This document shows, in pieces, positions 1 to 7,207 of a stretch of DNA of 12,325 nt (positions are counted from its first letter, which is position 1; each line of letters begins with the position of its first letter). The position numbers were made by a program, and so were the translations under genes. Source of the DNA: Ktedonobacteraceae bacterium (GTDB lineage: Bacteria > Chloroflexota > Ktedonobacteria > Ktedonobacterales > Ktedonobacteraceae); assembly GCA_014896635.1 (NCBI GenBank), contig JADBKA010000133.1:1-12325 (forward strand), given 5' to 3'. The notes below the pieces were generated by a model. It was not told the origin of the DNA and did not search any database. It saw only the letters and a list, made by a program, of their open reading frames with translations.

Positions 1-94
1 CCTGGACCCCCGCTTAACACTCCGGGAAAAAGGAATTCGTGGGGGACACCCCCATGCCCCCGCCAGGAGGGCTGCGCCCCCTGGACCCCCGCTT
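1..94. repeat. GC-rich tandem/dispersed intergenic repeat with hairpins
   Basis: The 15-mer cctggacccccgctt occurs at 1-15 and again at 80-94, so the window opens at the end of one repeat copy and a second, apparently full copy spans about 30-94. The full copy can form two hairpins. One has an 8-bp stem (38-45 with 49-56, including one G-T pair) around ACA. The other has a 9-bp stem with a bulged A (63-72 with 76-84) around TGC. It ends exactly at the menH stop codon. The layout resembles repetitive extragenic palindromic elements, and it could also act as a transcript end for the men operon, although no T-run follows in the men direction. Copy number elsewhere in the genome cannot be seen here. 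Confidence 0.6.
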
Positions 95-951
95 CAACTG
101 TTTTGCAAAAACTGCTTCACGGCTGAGGCGAAGGCAGCAGGCTGTTCCAGGTGGACGGTATGGCCGGCACCGGGGACAACGCATAGTTCGGCCTGAGGCA
201 AGGATTGTGCCATCTGGCGCGCAATCTCGCAGAATTTCGTGTCCAGCTCACCTGTGATGAGCAGTACGGGCATATGCAGTTCCACCAGCCTGTCATGCAG
301 TGCGGGCTGAACTCCTGTGCCAAGTCCGCGCAGGCTGTTCGCCAGCCCGTCGGCACGATTGCGCAGCCGCTGCTTCCGCAGGGCATTTCTGACCTCCTCA
401 GGCAATGCTTGCTGGCTGGCAAACAGCGGCATCCGCTCCCAGTACGCGACAAAAGCCGGTACGCCTTCACGCTCGATACGCTCCGCCAGTGCCTCATCAG
501 CAGCCCGGCGCTGTGCTCGGACAGCGGCATCGGCCAGCCCCGGCGAAGCACTCTCTAGAATCACAGCGCGAAAGAAGCCGGAGAACGCACAGTAGAGGGC
601 GACACGTCCTCCCATCGAGTAGCCGAGCAGCGCCGCTTCCCCCGGCGCAACACCGAGAGCACGCAATACAGCAAGGATATCCTCGCAGCAGCGTTCCATC
701 GTATAGCGCCGCACATCAGCAGGAGCAGAGGAACGACCGTGACCGGGCATATCCAGCGCGATGATACGCATGCCTGGCAATGCCAGCTCGTCCAGCAGCG
801 GTTGCCAGTTCTCAGCACTACCAGTAAAGCCGTGCAGCAGTGCCAGCGATTTGAGAGGATTTTTATATCGCTCTTCCTGCTTCTCATAGATTACAGCTCC
901 TATATGCTCGCCGTTTACTGGCACGGTTGTGTGTATTACCGCTGATCCCAC
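94..951 (-). CDS. menH: 2-succinyl-6-hydroxy-2,4-cyclohexadiene-1-carboxylate (SHCHC) synthase MenH
   Basis: This is a cytoplasmic alpha/beta-hydrolase-fold enzyme. In menaquinone synthesis it removes pyruvate from SEPHCHC, the MenD product, to give SHCHC. The 285-residue product has the oxyanion segment LHGFTG (39-44), DMPGHGRS (67-74), and the nucleophile elbow GYSMGG with Ser112. The likely remaining triad members are Asp237 in GELDTKF and His264 in GAGHTVH. The stretch SLRGLGTGVQP (206-216) is typical of MenH rather than of generic hydrolases. The start is GTG at 951, preceded by AAGGGG at a 5-base spacing. Only 15 bases separate it from the menD stop, so it is almost certainly co-transcribed with menD. 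It ends in TGA directly against the intergenic repeat. Identification is firm. Confidence 0.93.
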   Translation of the reverse strand: MGSAVIHTTVPVNGEHIGAVIYEKQEERYKNPLKSLALLHGFTGSAENWQPLLDELALPGMRIIALDMPGHGRSSAPADVRRYTMERCCEDILAVLRALGVAPGEAALLGYSMGGRVALYCAFSGFFRAVILESASPGLADAAVRAQRRAADEALAERIEREGVPAFVAYWERMPLFASQQALPEEVRNALRKQRLRNRADGLANSLRGLGTGVQPALHDRLVELHMPVLLITGELDTKFCEIARQMAQSLPQAELCVVPGAGHTVHLEQPAAFASAVKQFLQNS

Positions 952-966
952 CGTGTCCCCTTCTGC

Positions 967-2838
967 TCACTCTTCGCTCAAAGCAGGCAGATGAGCGCGC
1001 AGTGCCTGCTCAACCATCTGCCAGAGCCGGCGATGCAGAGCAACGTTGCTGGCACGCTCTGTTGGCACTTCGATCACATGCAGCCCGCCAGCGGCGATGC
1101 CCTGTTTTACTGCGGAGCGGAATTCTTCCCAATCGCGGACGCGCTGAAACTGCCCGCCGTACATCTGTACAACGGGCGCGAAATCCAGTCCGGTAGGGGT
1201 GCCGAAAAGCTGCTCGAAGTGCTCTGGATAGGCGGCCTGTGGTAAAAAAGAGAAAATGCCGCCACCGTTGTTGTTGACAAGTATAACCGTCAGGTTCAGA
1301 TGATGCAGATGCGCGGCCAGCAGACCGTTGAGATCGTGGAAGAACGAGAGATCGCCAATAACCAGCACAACCGGCTCATCCTGCTGTGAAGCCGCGCTAT
1401 AGCCAAGCGCGCTCGAAATCACGCCATCAATGCCGCTGGCTCCCCGGTTGCCCACGATGCGCAGAGGACGGGTATTACCCCAGAAAAAGGTATCCATGTC
1501 GCGTACAGGCATGCTATTGCCGGCGTAGAGCGTCGCATCGGCGGGCAGCAACTCGTTCAGTTCAGGGAAAACGCGCCCCTCGAAAAGCTGTGAAAAATCG
1601 CGCATGGCCGTTAACATCGTCTCGCGTGTAATCTGGTCAACTCGGCGCCATGCCTCAAACCAGGAAATGTCACCAGCAAAGCGTGTGTGCCTGTCACAGC
1701 CAGACGGCAAGGCAGCGAGTAGCTGCTCGCACAGTGCGGGCGCATCGGCATGCAGCATTTCGGCGGCAAGCTGCGTCGGCTCTTGCCAGCCGTAATTGCT
1801 ATCAACAACGATCTGTCGGCAGGCGGCATAGCGTTTGAGGTAGAGCAGCAGCGGTTTAGAGGTCGGCATGGCCCCGAAGCGCAGGACCAGTTGTGGCGCG
1901 AAACGTTCAGTGAAAAATGCAAGACGCAAAAAAGCATCATAGCCTGCCAGCACAGCCTCGCGGTCATGTGGCCCGCAGCGCAGTTGCGAGAGCGGATCGG
2001 CCAGAATGGGATAGCCCAGTCTTTTCGCCAGCCGGGCAAGCGGCTGCGCCAGTCCAGGCGGAGCTGCGGGTCCAACAATGATCAGGCCCCGCTCTGTCTC
2101 CTCAAGCTGTGCAGCCAGGCGCGCCGTCACTGTGGCGGAGAGCGAACCAGCAGGCGCATCCTCAACGGCAATATATGGCGCGTTGTCAGGTCGTCCATAC
2201 CAGGCCAGCGCATCGCGGCGTTCTGGCGGCGGCAAAGGCTGATCAGGCCAGGGATCAGGCGTCAGAGGCTCGCGGAATGGCATGTTGAGATGGACCGGTC
2301 CGGCGGGAACGGCCAGAGCGAGCGCCGCTGCTCGGCAAGCCAGTGTGCGGATATAGCGCAGCGCCTCGTTGCTTGCTTCGGGCAAGGCCACCTCAACGAA
2401 CCATTTGACATGCGTGCCATACAGCCGGTTTTGATCAATGGCCTGCGGAGCGCCGCAGTCGCGTAATTCGGGTGGACGGTCGGCAGTAAGCACAAGCAAA
2501 GGAACGTGTGTTAAACGCGCTTCAACCAGCGCCGGCAGAAAATTCGCCGCCGCCGTTCCTGACGTACAGATCAGCGCCACAGGCTGTGCAAGCCGTTTCG
2601 CCATGCCAAGTGCGAAAAAGGCAGCGGAACGCTCATCGACGTGCATCCATGTGCGGATAGCAGGCTGAGCGACAATACACATCGCCAGCGGCGTCGAGCG
2701 CGATCCCGGACAGATGACCGCATGGTGTACACCGGCGCGCCGCAGTTCATCGACAAAAGCGGCTACATATGCATATGTAGGATTTGCCGCTTGCAGTACA
2801 TGGGAAGATGTCTGTAGCATATGCTTCTCGCTATTCAT
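967..2838 (-). CDS. menD: 2-succinyl-5-enolpyruvyl-6-hydroxy-3-cyclohexene-1-carboxylate (SEPHCHC) synthase MenD
   Basis: MenD is a thiamine-diphosphate enzyme that joins decarboxylated 2-oxoglutarate to isochorismate, the committed step of menaquinone synthesis. The 623-residue product shows the family signatures: PGSRSTPL (44-51), DERSAAFFALG (68-78) with the probable cofactor-activating Glu69, CTSGTAAANFLP (91-102), and LTADRPPELRDCGAPQAIDQ (117-136). Near the C-terminus lies the ThDP/Mg2+ motif, GD at 495-496 through the NNN around 522-524. The ATG at 2838 is preceded by a GAAGAGGAAG Shine-Dalgarno stretch. That stretch lies inside the readthrough C-terminal frame of the upstream isochorismate synthase gene, whose final TGA overlaps this ATG as ATGA, an arrangement that usually means translational coupling. 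A perfect 18-bp palindrome lies within codons 20-26. The enzyme is full length, with no sign of damage. Confidence 0.96.
   Translation of the reverse strand: MNSEKHMLQTSSHVLQAANPTYAYVAAFVDELRRAGVHHAVICPGSRSTPLAMCIVAQPAIRTWMHVDERSAAFFALGMAKRLAQPVALICTSGTAAANFLPALVEARLTHVPLLVLTADRPPELRDCGAPQAIDQNRLYGTHVKWFVEVALPEASNEALRYIRTLACRAAALALAVPAGPVHLNMPFREPLTPDPWPDQPLPPPERRDALAWYGRPDNAPYIAVEDAPAGSLSATVTARLAAQLEETERGLIIVGPAAPPGLAQPLARLAKRLGYPILADPLSQLRCGPHDREAVLAGYDAFLRLAFFTERFAPQLVLRFGAMPTSKPLLLYLKRYAACRQIVVDSNYGWQEPTQLAAEMLHADAPALCEQLLAALPSGCDRHTRFAGDISWFEAWRRVDQITRETMLTAMRDFSQLFEGRVFPELNELLPADATLYAGNSMPVRDMDTFFWGNTRPLRIVGNRGASGIDGVISSALGYSAASQQDEPVVLVIGDLSFFHDLNGLLAAHLHHLNLTVILVNNNGGGIFSFLPQAAYPEHFEQLFGTPTGLDFAPVVQMYGGQFQRVRDWEEFRSAVKQGIAAGGLHVIEVPTERASNVALHRRLWQMVEQALRAHLPALSEE
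2763..2780. other. Perfect 18-bp palindrome inside menD
   Basis: ctacatatgcatatgtag is its own reverse complement over 18 bases and lies about 60 bases inside menD, in the codons for Thr-Tyr-Ala-Tyr-Val. It could be an operator, a mRNA hairpin near the start of menD, or a coincidence of Tyr-Ala-Tyr codons. Confidence 0.5.
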
Positions 2839-2900
2839 GCTTCCTCTTCGCCGCCCAGGCTGCGCAGCATCACCTGGAGTTTCCAGCAGGATTCATCCTA
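2835..2900 (-). pseudogene. menF: Detached 3' end of the isochorismate synthase frame beyond TAG
   Basis: Reading on in the menF frame from the TAG at 2900-2898 gives 20 sense codons (D-E-S-C-W-K-L-Q-V-M-L-R-S-L-G-G-E-E-E-A) and a TGA at 2837-2835. Their pattern matches the conserved end of the isochorismate/salicylate/anthranilate synthase fold. From memory, E. coli EntC ends with an E-W-R-E-T-G-V-K-L-S-T-M-L run in which Glu376 and Lys380 are active-site residues. The amber codon takes the place of the Trp, and TAG is one base from TGG. Either the strain carries a nonsense mutation, the base is an assembly error, or the codon is read through. Confidence 0.75.
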
Positions 2901-4316
2901 CTCGCTCTCAGGGACCGAATCAGCGACGATGCCACAGCCGGTAAAGAGGATCGCCTGGTTGCCCTCGATCAGTGCAGAGCGTAGTGCCACCGCGAACTCA
3001 CCATCGCCACGCGCATCGAGCCAACCAACCGGACCGGCATACCAGCCGCGATCCAGCCGCTCTTTAGCACGAATAGCCGCGAGGGCTGCCTCGCGTGGCA
3101 GGCCACCAACCGCCGGCGTAGGATGCAAGACCGCAAGAGCTTCGAGCACAGAGTGATCTGGCAGTAGTTCGCCGAAAATGGGCGTTTCCAGATGCTGAAT
3201 ATTCTTCAGACGCAACAGGTGAGCCGTGTCAGCAACGTGAACTTTTGTACAGAGCGAAGCAAGAGCCTCTTTGAGAGTTTTAACAACAATCTCGTGTTCT
3301 TCACGATTTTTCTCGCTCGCCAACAATTCAGCTCCAAGCCGCTGGTCCTCTTCCTCGGTCGTCCCGCGCGGGAACGAGCCTGCCAGGGCCATTGTACGCA
3401 GTTGTCCATCGCGCGCGCTGATCAGCCGCTCAGGTGTGGCGCCTGTAAAAAAACGCTCCCCACGCTGGAAAGCGAAGACGTACGCGCTGGCATAGCTCTC
3501 ACGCAGCCGCGCCAGCGTGGCTTCAACGTCAAATGCTCCCTCTTCGCGTGTGACCTGTATACTGCGTGCCAGCACCACTTTCTGGTACGCGCCGTGACGA
3601 ATCTCTCGCACGGCGTCGGCCACGATCCCCTGCCAGTCTTCGCGTGAGATCAGATCACGCACTGCCAGTTTACCTGACTGTGCAGTCACCGGCAGATCTT
3701 CAGAAACGTTGAGCGCCTGCTGCAAGCGTGCGAGCAATGTAGCCATCTGTTTGGCAAGAGCCTCTTCATTACTAGTGAGTGACACCAGAGAACTGATGAT
3801 AAAAGCTGCATGCTCCCCATTCTGGTGATAAAGAAGTGTGGGCAGGACGAGCAGACCATCAGGAAAATGTTGCCAGAGTGGTGTGCGGGAGTTGAGCGGA
3901 TCGAAAGCGAATCCACCGAAGAACATAGGACCATCGCGCTCGTCGCTGCCGGCCCCATGAGCGATGATCGCATTTTGCAGCAGCGAGCGCCAGGCGGCGG
4001 AGGCAGCAGAGAAACGCTCGGCGCCACCTGTTTCGATAGTAACGGCAGGCTTCGTCCCAACCAGGGCTGTCTGCCGGGCTGGCAGTTCCCAGAAGTAGCA
4101 TTCACCCTCGTGCAAGTGCCTGAAGGCGCGCCATACTAGCAGAGCATCAAGAGGAGAAACAGGGATGATCAGGCTAGCTAGAATCTCCTGTCCCTGCCGG
4201 TTCGCCTGTGAAGCTGCCCGGCGCAGGAGTGCAAGCAGTTGCTCGCGGCCATAGTGCAGAGACCTTCCTCCGGCAGCAAGCCGCGCCGCCGGAGTATCGG
4301 TAAAAATGGTTTCCAT
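2898..4316 (-). CDS. menF: Isochorismate synthase, C-terminus interrupted by an in-frame amber codon
   Basis: This chorismate-utilising enzyme converts chorismate to isochorismate, the entry into menaquinone synthesis. The ATG at 4316 is chosen because GGTGAG lies 10 bases upstream; a GTG at 4331 would add five residues but has no good ribosome site. The 472-residue frame carries KVVLAR with the likely general-base Lys246, AGSFPRGT, NREEHEIVV with a metal-ligand Glu342, HPTPAVGG (398-405), and GPVGW through GEFAVALR. It ends GCGIVADSVPESE, then TAG at 2900-2898. Homologues continue here with an aromatic residue and then E-x-x-x-K-L. The same frame past the TAG reads D-E-S-C-W-K-L-Q-V-M-L for 20 codons, to a TGA overlapping the menD ATG. 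As written, the product lacks the second Mg2+-ligand Glu and the chorismate-binding Lys. It sits first in menF-menD-menH. The family call is firm; whether the product is functional is open. Confidence 0.88.
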   Translation of the reverse strand: METIFTDTPAARLAAGGRSLHYGREQLLALLRRAASQANRQGQEILASLIIPVSPLDALLVWRAFRHLHEGECYFWELPARQTALVGTKPAVTIETGGAERFSAASAAWRSLLQNAIIAHGAGSDERDGPMFFGGFAFDPLNSRTPLWQHFPDGLLVLPTLLYHQNGEHAAFIISSLVSLTSNEEALAKQMATLLARLQQALNVSEDLPVTAQSGKLAVRDLISREDWQGIVADAVREIRHGAYQKVVLARSIQVTREEGAFDVEATLARLRESYASAYVFAFQRGERFFTGATPERLISARDGQLRTMALAGSFPRGTTEEEDQRLGAELLASEKNREEHEIVVKTLKEALASLCTKVHVADTAHLLRLKNIQHLETPIFGELLPDHSVLEALAVLHPTPAVGGLPREAALAAIRAKERLDRGWYAGPVGWLDARGDGEFAVALRSALIEGNQAILFTGCGIVADSVPESE

Positions 4317-4444
4317 AACTCTTAATCTCACCTACAACTGTTTTCTTTTTCACAACAGACAGAGAGAGAAAAATCGTAGCAACAGCAGCCGAACAGACCG
4401 GCAAGGCCACGCGAAAGGTGCAGCCACATAGCAGCGCCTGTCGT

Positions 4445-4473
4445 ATTATAGCATGCCTCCATCCCGGCAACAA
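4445..4473 (-). promoter_or_regulatory. Sigma70-type promoter for the menaquinone genes
   Basis: On the minus strand TTGTTG (4473-4468) is followed by a 17-base spacer and a perfect TATAAT (4450-4445). Transcription would start near 4438, leaving a leader of roughly 120 bases before the menF ATG at 4316. I see no recognisable riboswitch in that leader. The promoter directly follows the polB terminator, which suggests that the men genes are transcribed separately from polB. Confidence 0.6.
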
Positions 4474-4500
4474 AAACGCTGCCAACTAGCACTGGCGTTT
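4472..4500 (-). terminator. Probable intrinsic terminator of polB
   Basis: On the minus strand AAACGC (4500-4495) pairs with GCGTTT (4479-4474), and CCA/TGG pairing inside the loop can extend the structure. A run of five T follows (4476-4472). The stem begins within the polB TAA stop codon. The T-run overlaps the -35 element of the men promoter, so the two signals are packed back to back. Confidence 0.5.
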
Positions 4501-7000
4501 ACTGTTCATCAGAGTGACAGCGAATCCAGAGTGGCTCGATATGTTCGACTGGTTCGTCGAAGAGGCCGGGCTGGTTATCAGAACGGAAGAGCCGCGCAAA
4601 GTCGGCAGGGGCAAAAGCCTTGCGCAGGCGCGCGGCATAGGACGAGATGAGTACCTGGACGTAGTGCTCGACATCGTAGTCAGGACGACTGGCTCCATCA
4701 AGGGCGACCGCCTGCCGCACCGTTGCCTGTTCAGCCTGCCCATCCTGTTCAGATGAAGTCCTGGCGCTTTCCCAGTTGTTATGGAGCGAGGTTTCATCTG
4801 TCTCATCAGGTAGCCAGACATACTTTTTGCCGCGAGCGCGGTAGAAGCGGACACGCTCGCCGGGAAACCAGTGCCGGCGCCCTGTCTGAATCAACGCTTC
4901 ATAGGCAGGCTCTGTATGGGAGGTGCGTGACGCGAAATAGGCTTCTGGAGTTTTTGAAAGACGCACGCGCGCTGCCAGATCCGAAGCGGGCAACTCGCGG
5001 CGCCGCAGTGCCGCGACCGTTTCCAGAAAAACACGATGTGCGCCCTCTACATCGCCGGTCATCACACAGAACAGCGCACGACGCAGGAAACGCTCACCAA
5101 ATGGCTCGGCACGGCTCGAACGCAGTGCCACACCGTGTACTATCAGTCGCCCGTCATAAGTCAGCAGAGCATAATTCTTGACTTCGTGGCTGAACATCGC
5201 ACGATAGCGCCCCTCATACTCCAGGCGTATCCCCGCCGGCAATTCAGCCCCGATCTCGGCCACCAGTGCGCGTTCCTGCTCCTCGCTCCAGCCGGCGGGA
5301 ACGGCAAAGTAGACACCGTCAGTATCCGCCTCGATCAGCGCCATGCCGCGCGCCCGCAGTGCGTCGAGGACCTGATTAAGAATGGCACGCCCGCGCCGCG
5401 TCACCTCGCCAGCCGCAGAACTATCGGCGAAGAGTGCCATCGAACCGGCTCCCATATAGCCGTAGGCGGCGTTGATCAGAATTTTCATAGCCGCCTGTGT
5501 TGCCGCATGGTGATTGGCTTCGACCGAGCCGGCGGGCGCCTTGCGCGCGGCCTCTTTGTGGGCAAGGCGCAGATCCGTCAGGCGACCCAGGATGCTGAGC
5601 AGAACGCCCAGGTGATCGCTGGCAGGACCAATCTGGAAAGTACGCATCAGCGAAGGATACAGCGAGGCTACATCGGCCTTCACAACCTGCTCGGCAATGC
5701 CCGACGCAAATAGGCGCGTCTCGCCGCCCTCGTGCAGGCCGTTCCCCTCGTCCTGGTGTAGCGAGGGATGGGGAAGTGCGGCCCCGGCGCGCAGGTACGA
5801 GCGCACCAGAATCGGTTCGAGTACCCCCATTGCCGGACCAGCCGAGGCCAGGCGCTCGTAACGGCGCGGTGCCATGCTCGCCAGTGCAAAAGGCGCTCCG
5901 AGCAGACGGCGCGACAAACCATCCACTTCCAGTACATCATCCAGAGCATAGCGGCGCACGCGCTCAGGTTCGCGGCGATACGTCTCAAAAATGGCGCTCC
6001 CTTCCAGGTACACGCGATCAGGCGCGGCAATGCCGAAATAACGCGCGACCTCCTTCAGATTATAGCCAGGCATGTCGCGCACGACAAAATCGTGACGCCG
6101 TACAGCATCCAGCGTGTCGATTAACTCGCGTCCTGCCACGCTGTAACGTATGCGGCGACGAGCTTCGGGACCGATAGCCAGTGTCTCCTGGTGGCGCTCC
6201 AGTACCATCGGCCCGTCGGGCCTGCCCAGTTCCAGAGCAAGACCCAGCACAAGCGCGCGCTGCTCAAGAAAAGGTAGATCAAAACCGAACAGATTGTGAT
6301 TCTCGATTACGTCGGGATCACGTTCACGGATCAGCGCACAGAGATCGGTGATCAGGCGCGCCTCATCGCGGGGAGATGCTGCCTCAAGCGTCGTTGCCAG
6401 CCCGCGATTGTCATGTACCGCGATCAGGAAAATACGCCCCCGGTGGGGATCGAGCGCTGTCGTCTCAAGATCGAATTGCAGGCGGTGCAGATCATCATAC
6501 ACCATATCACGGAAGTACACCTGCCCGCTGAGCATCAGGTATTGCTCCACAAAACCGACACGATAATAGTCGTCAGGCAACTCATTGATATTCTTCACAG
6601 GCCGACCCAGGCGCTTCGAGACGCCATCCAGCACCGCACGCTCCAGTGCGATCCCGCTCTGTGCAAAGAGCAAATAGCGATAAGAACCTTCAGGGCCTTC
6701 CAGTTCACGATATCTGATCACTGCCCGGCCAGCGCCAGGAGAGCGGGGCGTGCTAGGCGTGCCGGGCGTGTCAGAGGGCGAAGCCGGTTGAAGCGACGCT
6801 CCCAGGTGTGCCAGGTCAGTGAGCGAGGTTGCCAGAATCCACGGCGAGAAACGCTGCTTTGTGCAGATTACGCGCCCGGCCTCACGCCGCCAGATGACAG
6901 CCAGGCCCTCTCGATTCGCCCAGATCGAGACAATACGCGGCAGCGGGTCCCAACCAAACAGATATTCGTCCTCCGTAGATGCAACAGGGAAAGAAACCAT
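4499..7000 (-). CDS. polB: Family B DNA polymerase with 3'-5' exonuclease domain
   Basis: This is a replicative or repair-type family B polymerase with proofreading. The start is ATG at 7000, preceded by GCGAGG at 7 bases; a GTG at 7027 would add nine residues with a weaker site. In the 833-residue product the exonuclease motifs are Exo I DLET (177-180), Exo II NHNLFGFD (234-241) and Exo III YALDD (351-355). The polymerase motifs are A, KADVASLYPS with Asp443; B, KILINAAYG (506-514); and C, ADTDG with Asp559 and Asp561. KNY (608-610) follows. All catalytic acids are present. A Pro/Ser/Thr/Gly-rich linker occupies about residues 72-91. Near the C-terminus QPGLF (810-814) resembles the bacterial sliding-clamp motif found in E. 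coli Pol II. It is closer in style to the COG0417 polymerases of Chloroflexota and archaea than to phage protein-primed enzymes. It is probably monocistronic, with its own terminator. Confidence 0.93.
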   Translation of the reverse strand: MVSFPVASTEDEYLFGWDPLPRIVSIWANREGLAVIWRREAGRVICTKQRFSPWILATSLTDLAHLGASLQPASPSDTPGTPSTPRSPGAGRAVIRYRELEGPEGSYRYLLFAQSGIALERAVLDGVSKRLGRPVKNINELPDDYYRVGFVEQYLMLSGQVYFRDMVYDDLHRLQFDLETTALDPHRGRIFLIAVHDNRGLATTLEAASPRDEARLITDLCALIRERDPDVIENHNLFGFDLPFLEQRALVLGLALELGRPDGPMVLERHQETLAIGPEARRRIRYSVAGRELIDTLDAVRRHDFVVRDMPGYNLKEVARYFGIAAPDRVYLEGSAIFETYRREPERVRRYALDDVLEVDGLSRRLLGAPFALASMAPRRYERLASAGPAMGVLEPILVRSYLRAGAALPHPSLHQDEGNGLHEGGETRLFASGIAEQVVKADVASLYPSLMRTFQIGPASDHLGVLLSILGRLTDLRLAHKEAARKAPAGSVEANHHAATQAAMKILINAAYGYMGAGSMALFADSSAAGEVTRRGRAILNQVLDALRARGMALIEADTDGVYFAVPAGWSEEQERALVAEIGAELPAGIRLEYEGRYRAMFSHEVKNYALLTYDGRLIVHGVALRSSRAEPFGERFLRRALFCVMTGDVEGAHRVFLETVAALRRRELPASDLAARVRLSKTPEAYFASRTSHTEPAYEALIQTGRRHWFPGERVRFYRARGKKYVWLPDETDETSLHNNWESARTSSEQDGQAEQATVRQAVALDGASRPDYDVEHYVQVLISSYAARLRKAFAPADFARLFRSDNQPGLFDEPVEHIEPLWIRCHSDEQ
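4559..4573 (-). other. Candidate beta-clamp-binding motif QPGLF in PolB
   Basis: These codons encode Gln-Pro-Gly-Leu-Phe, about 20 residues from the polymerase C-terminus and after the thumb. The Q-x-x-L-F pattern at a C-terminal position matches the known clamp-binding pentapeptide of E. coli DNA polymerase II (QLGLF). The function is inferred from this motif only. Confidence 0.5.
6747..6773. repeat. Three 9-bp units in the PolB linker
   Basis: ggcgtgcta, ggcgtgccg and ggcgtgtca follow one another without gaps. On the coding strand they give a Thr-Pro-x triplet repeat (TPG-TPS-TPR) in the low-complexity linker between the N-terminal segment and the exonuclease-containing part of PolB. Slippage expansion is the likely origin. 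Confidence 0.7.
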
Positions 7001-7176
7001 GAGCTTGCCTCGCTTTTGCACCGGCACATTCCCCTACCGGCCCGTGATGAAGACAACAGGAACATCTATTCTATTCAAGCATATCACAAAATTGTGAGGC
7101 AGCGGAGGGAAGGCCCGTCACAGCCTCACAAATTTGAGAGAATCGGGTGTGTAAGCAGTTTTCTCCTGAGGAACTG
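7001..7176. other. Divergent intergenic region, polB side
   Basis: This non-coding stretch lies between the polB start and the livK promoter. It contains a perfect-arm dyad tcacaa-aa-ttgtga at 7084-7097. It also holds a 9-bp inverted repeat, ttgtgaggc at 7092-7100 with gcctcacaa at 7123-7131, so the ttgtga half-site is present in both orientations. A weak polB -10 candidate (TAGAAT on the minus strand, 7073-7068) has no convincing -35. No gene or known RNA is visible. The dyads are candidate regulator sites for polB or for the liv operon. Confidence 0.45.
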
Positions 7177-7205
7177 TTGCATTTTGCCTGAAAATAACGC
7201 ATAAT
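7177..7205 (+). promoter_or_regulatory. Probable livK operon promoter
   Basis: TTGCAT (7177-7182), a 17-base spacer and CATAAT (7200-7205) give a plausible housekeeping promoter. Its start site would be near 7212, leaving a leader of about 140 bases. A second -10-like TATAAC (7209-7214) lies just downstream with a less favourable spacer. Confidence 0.45.
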
Positions 7206-7207
7206 GT

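Noticed and set aside
39..257. Short plus-strand frame starting in the repeat
   Set aside because: It runs through the intergenic repeat and antisense to menH. Such translations arise wherever the repeat is annotated as coding.
1750..2466. 238-codon open frame on the plus strand opposite menD
   Set aside because: The composition is low-complexity Arg/Gln/Ser, it has no family signature, and it is fully antisense to a strongly conserved gene.
2835..2900. TAG as a genome-wide sense codon
   Set aside because: livH (9632-9634) and livG (11587-11589) both end in TAG at the expected family ends, so TAG works as a normal stop here. Only site-specific readthrough, mutation or error remain for menF.
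6296..7204. 302-codon open frame on the plus strand opposite polB
   Set aside because: It lies antisense to the exonuclease half of polB, has no recognisable domain and extends into the intergenic region. It is a consequence of the codon bias of the real gene.
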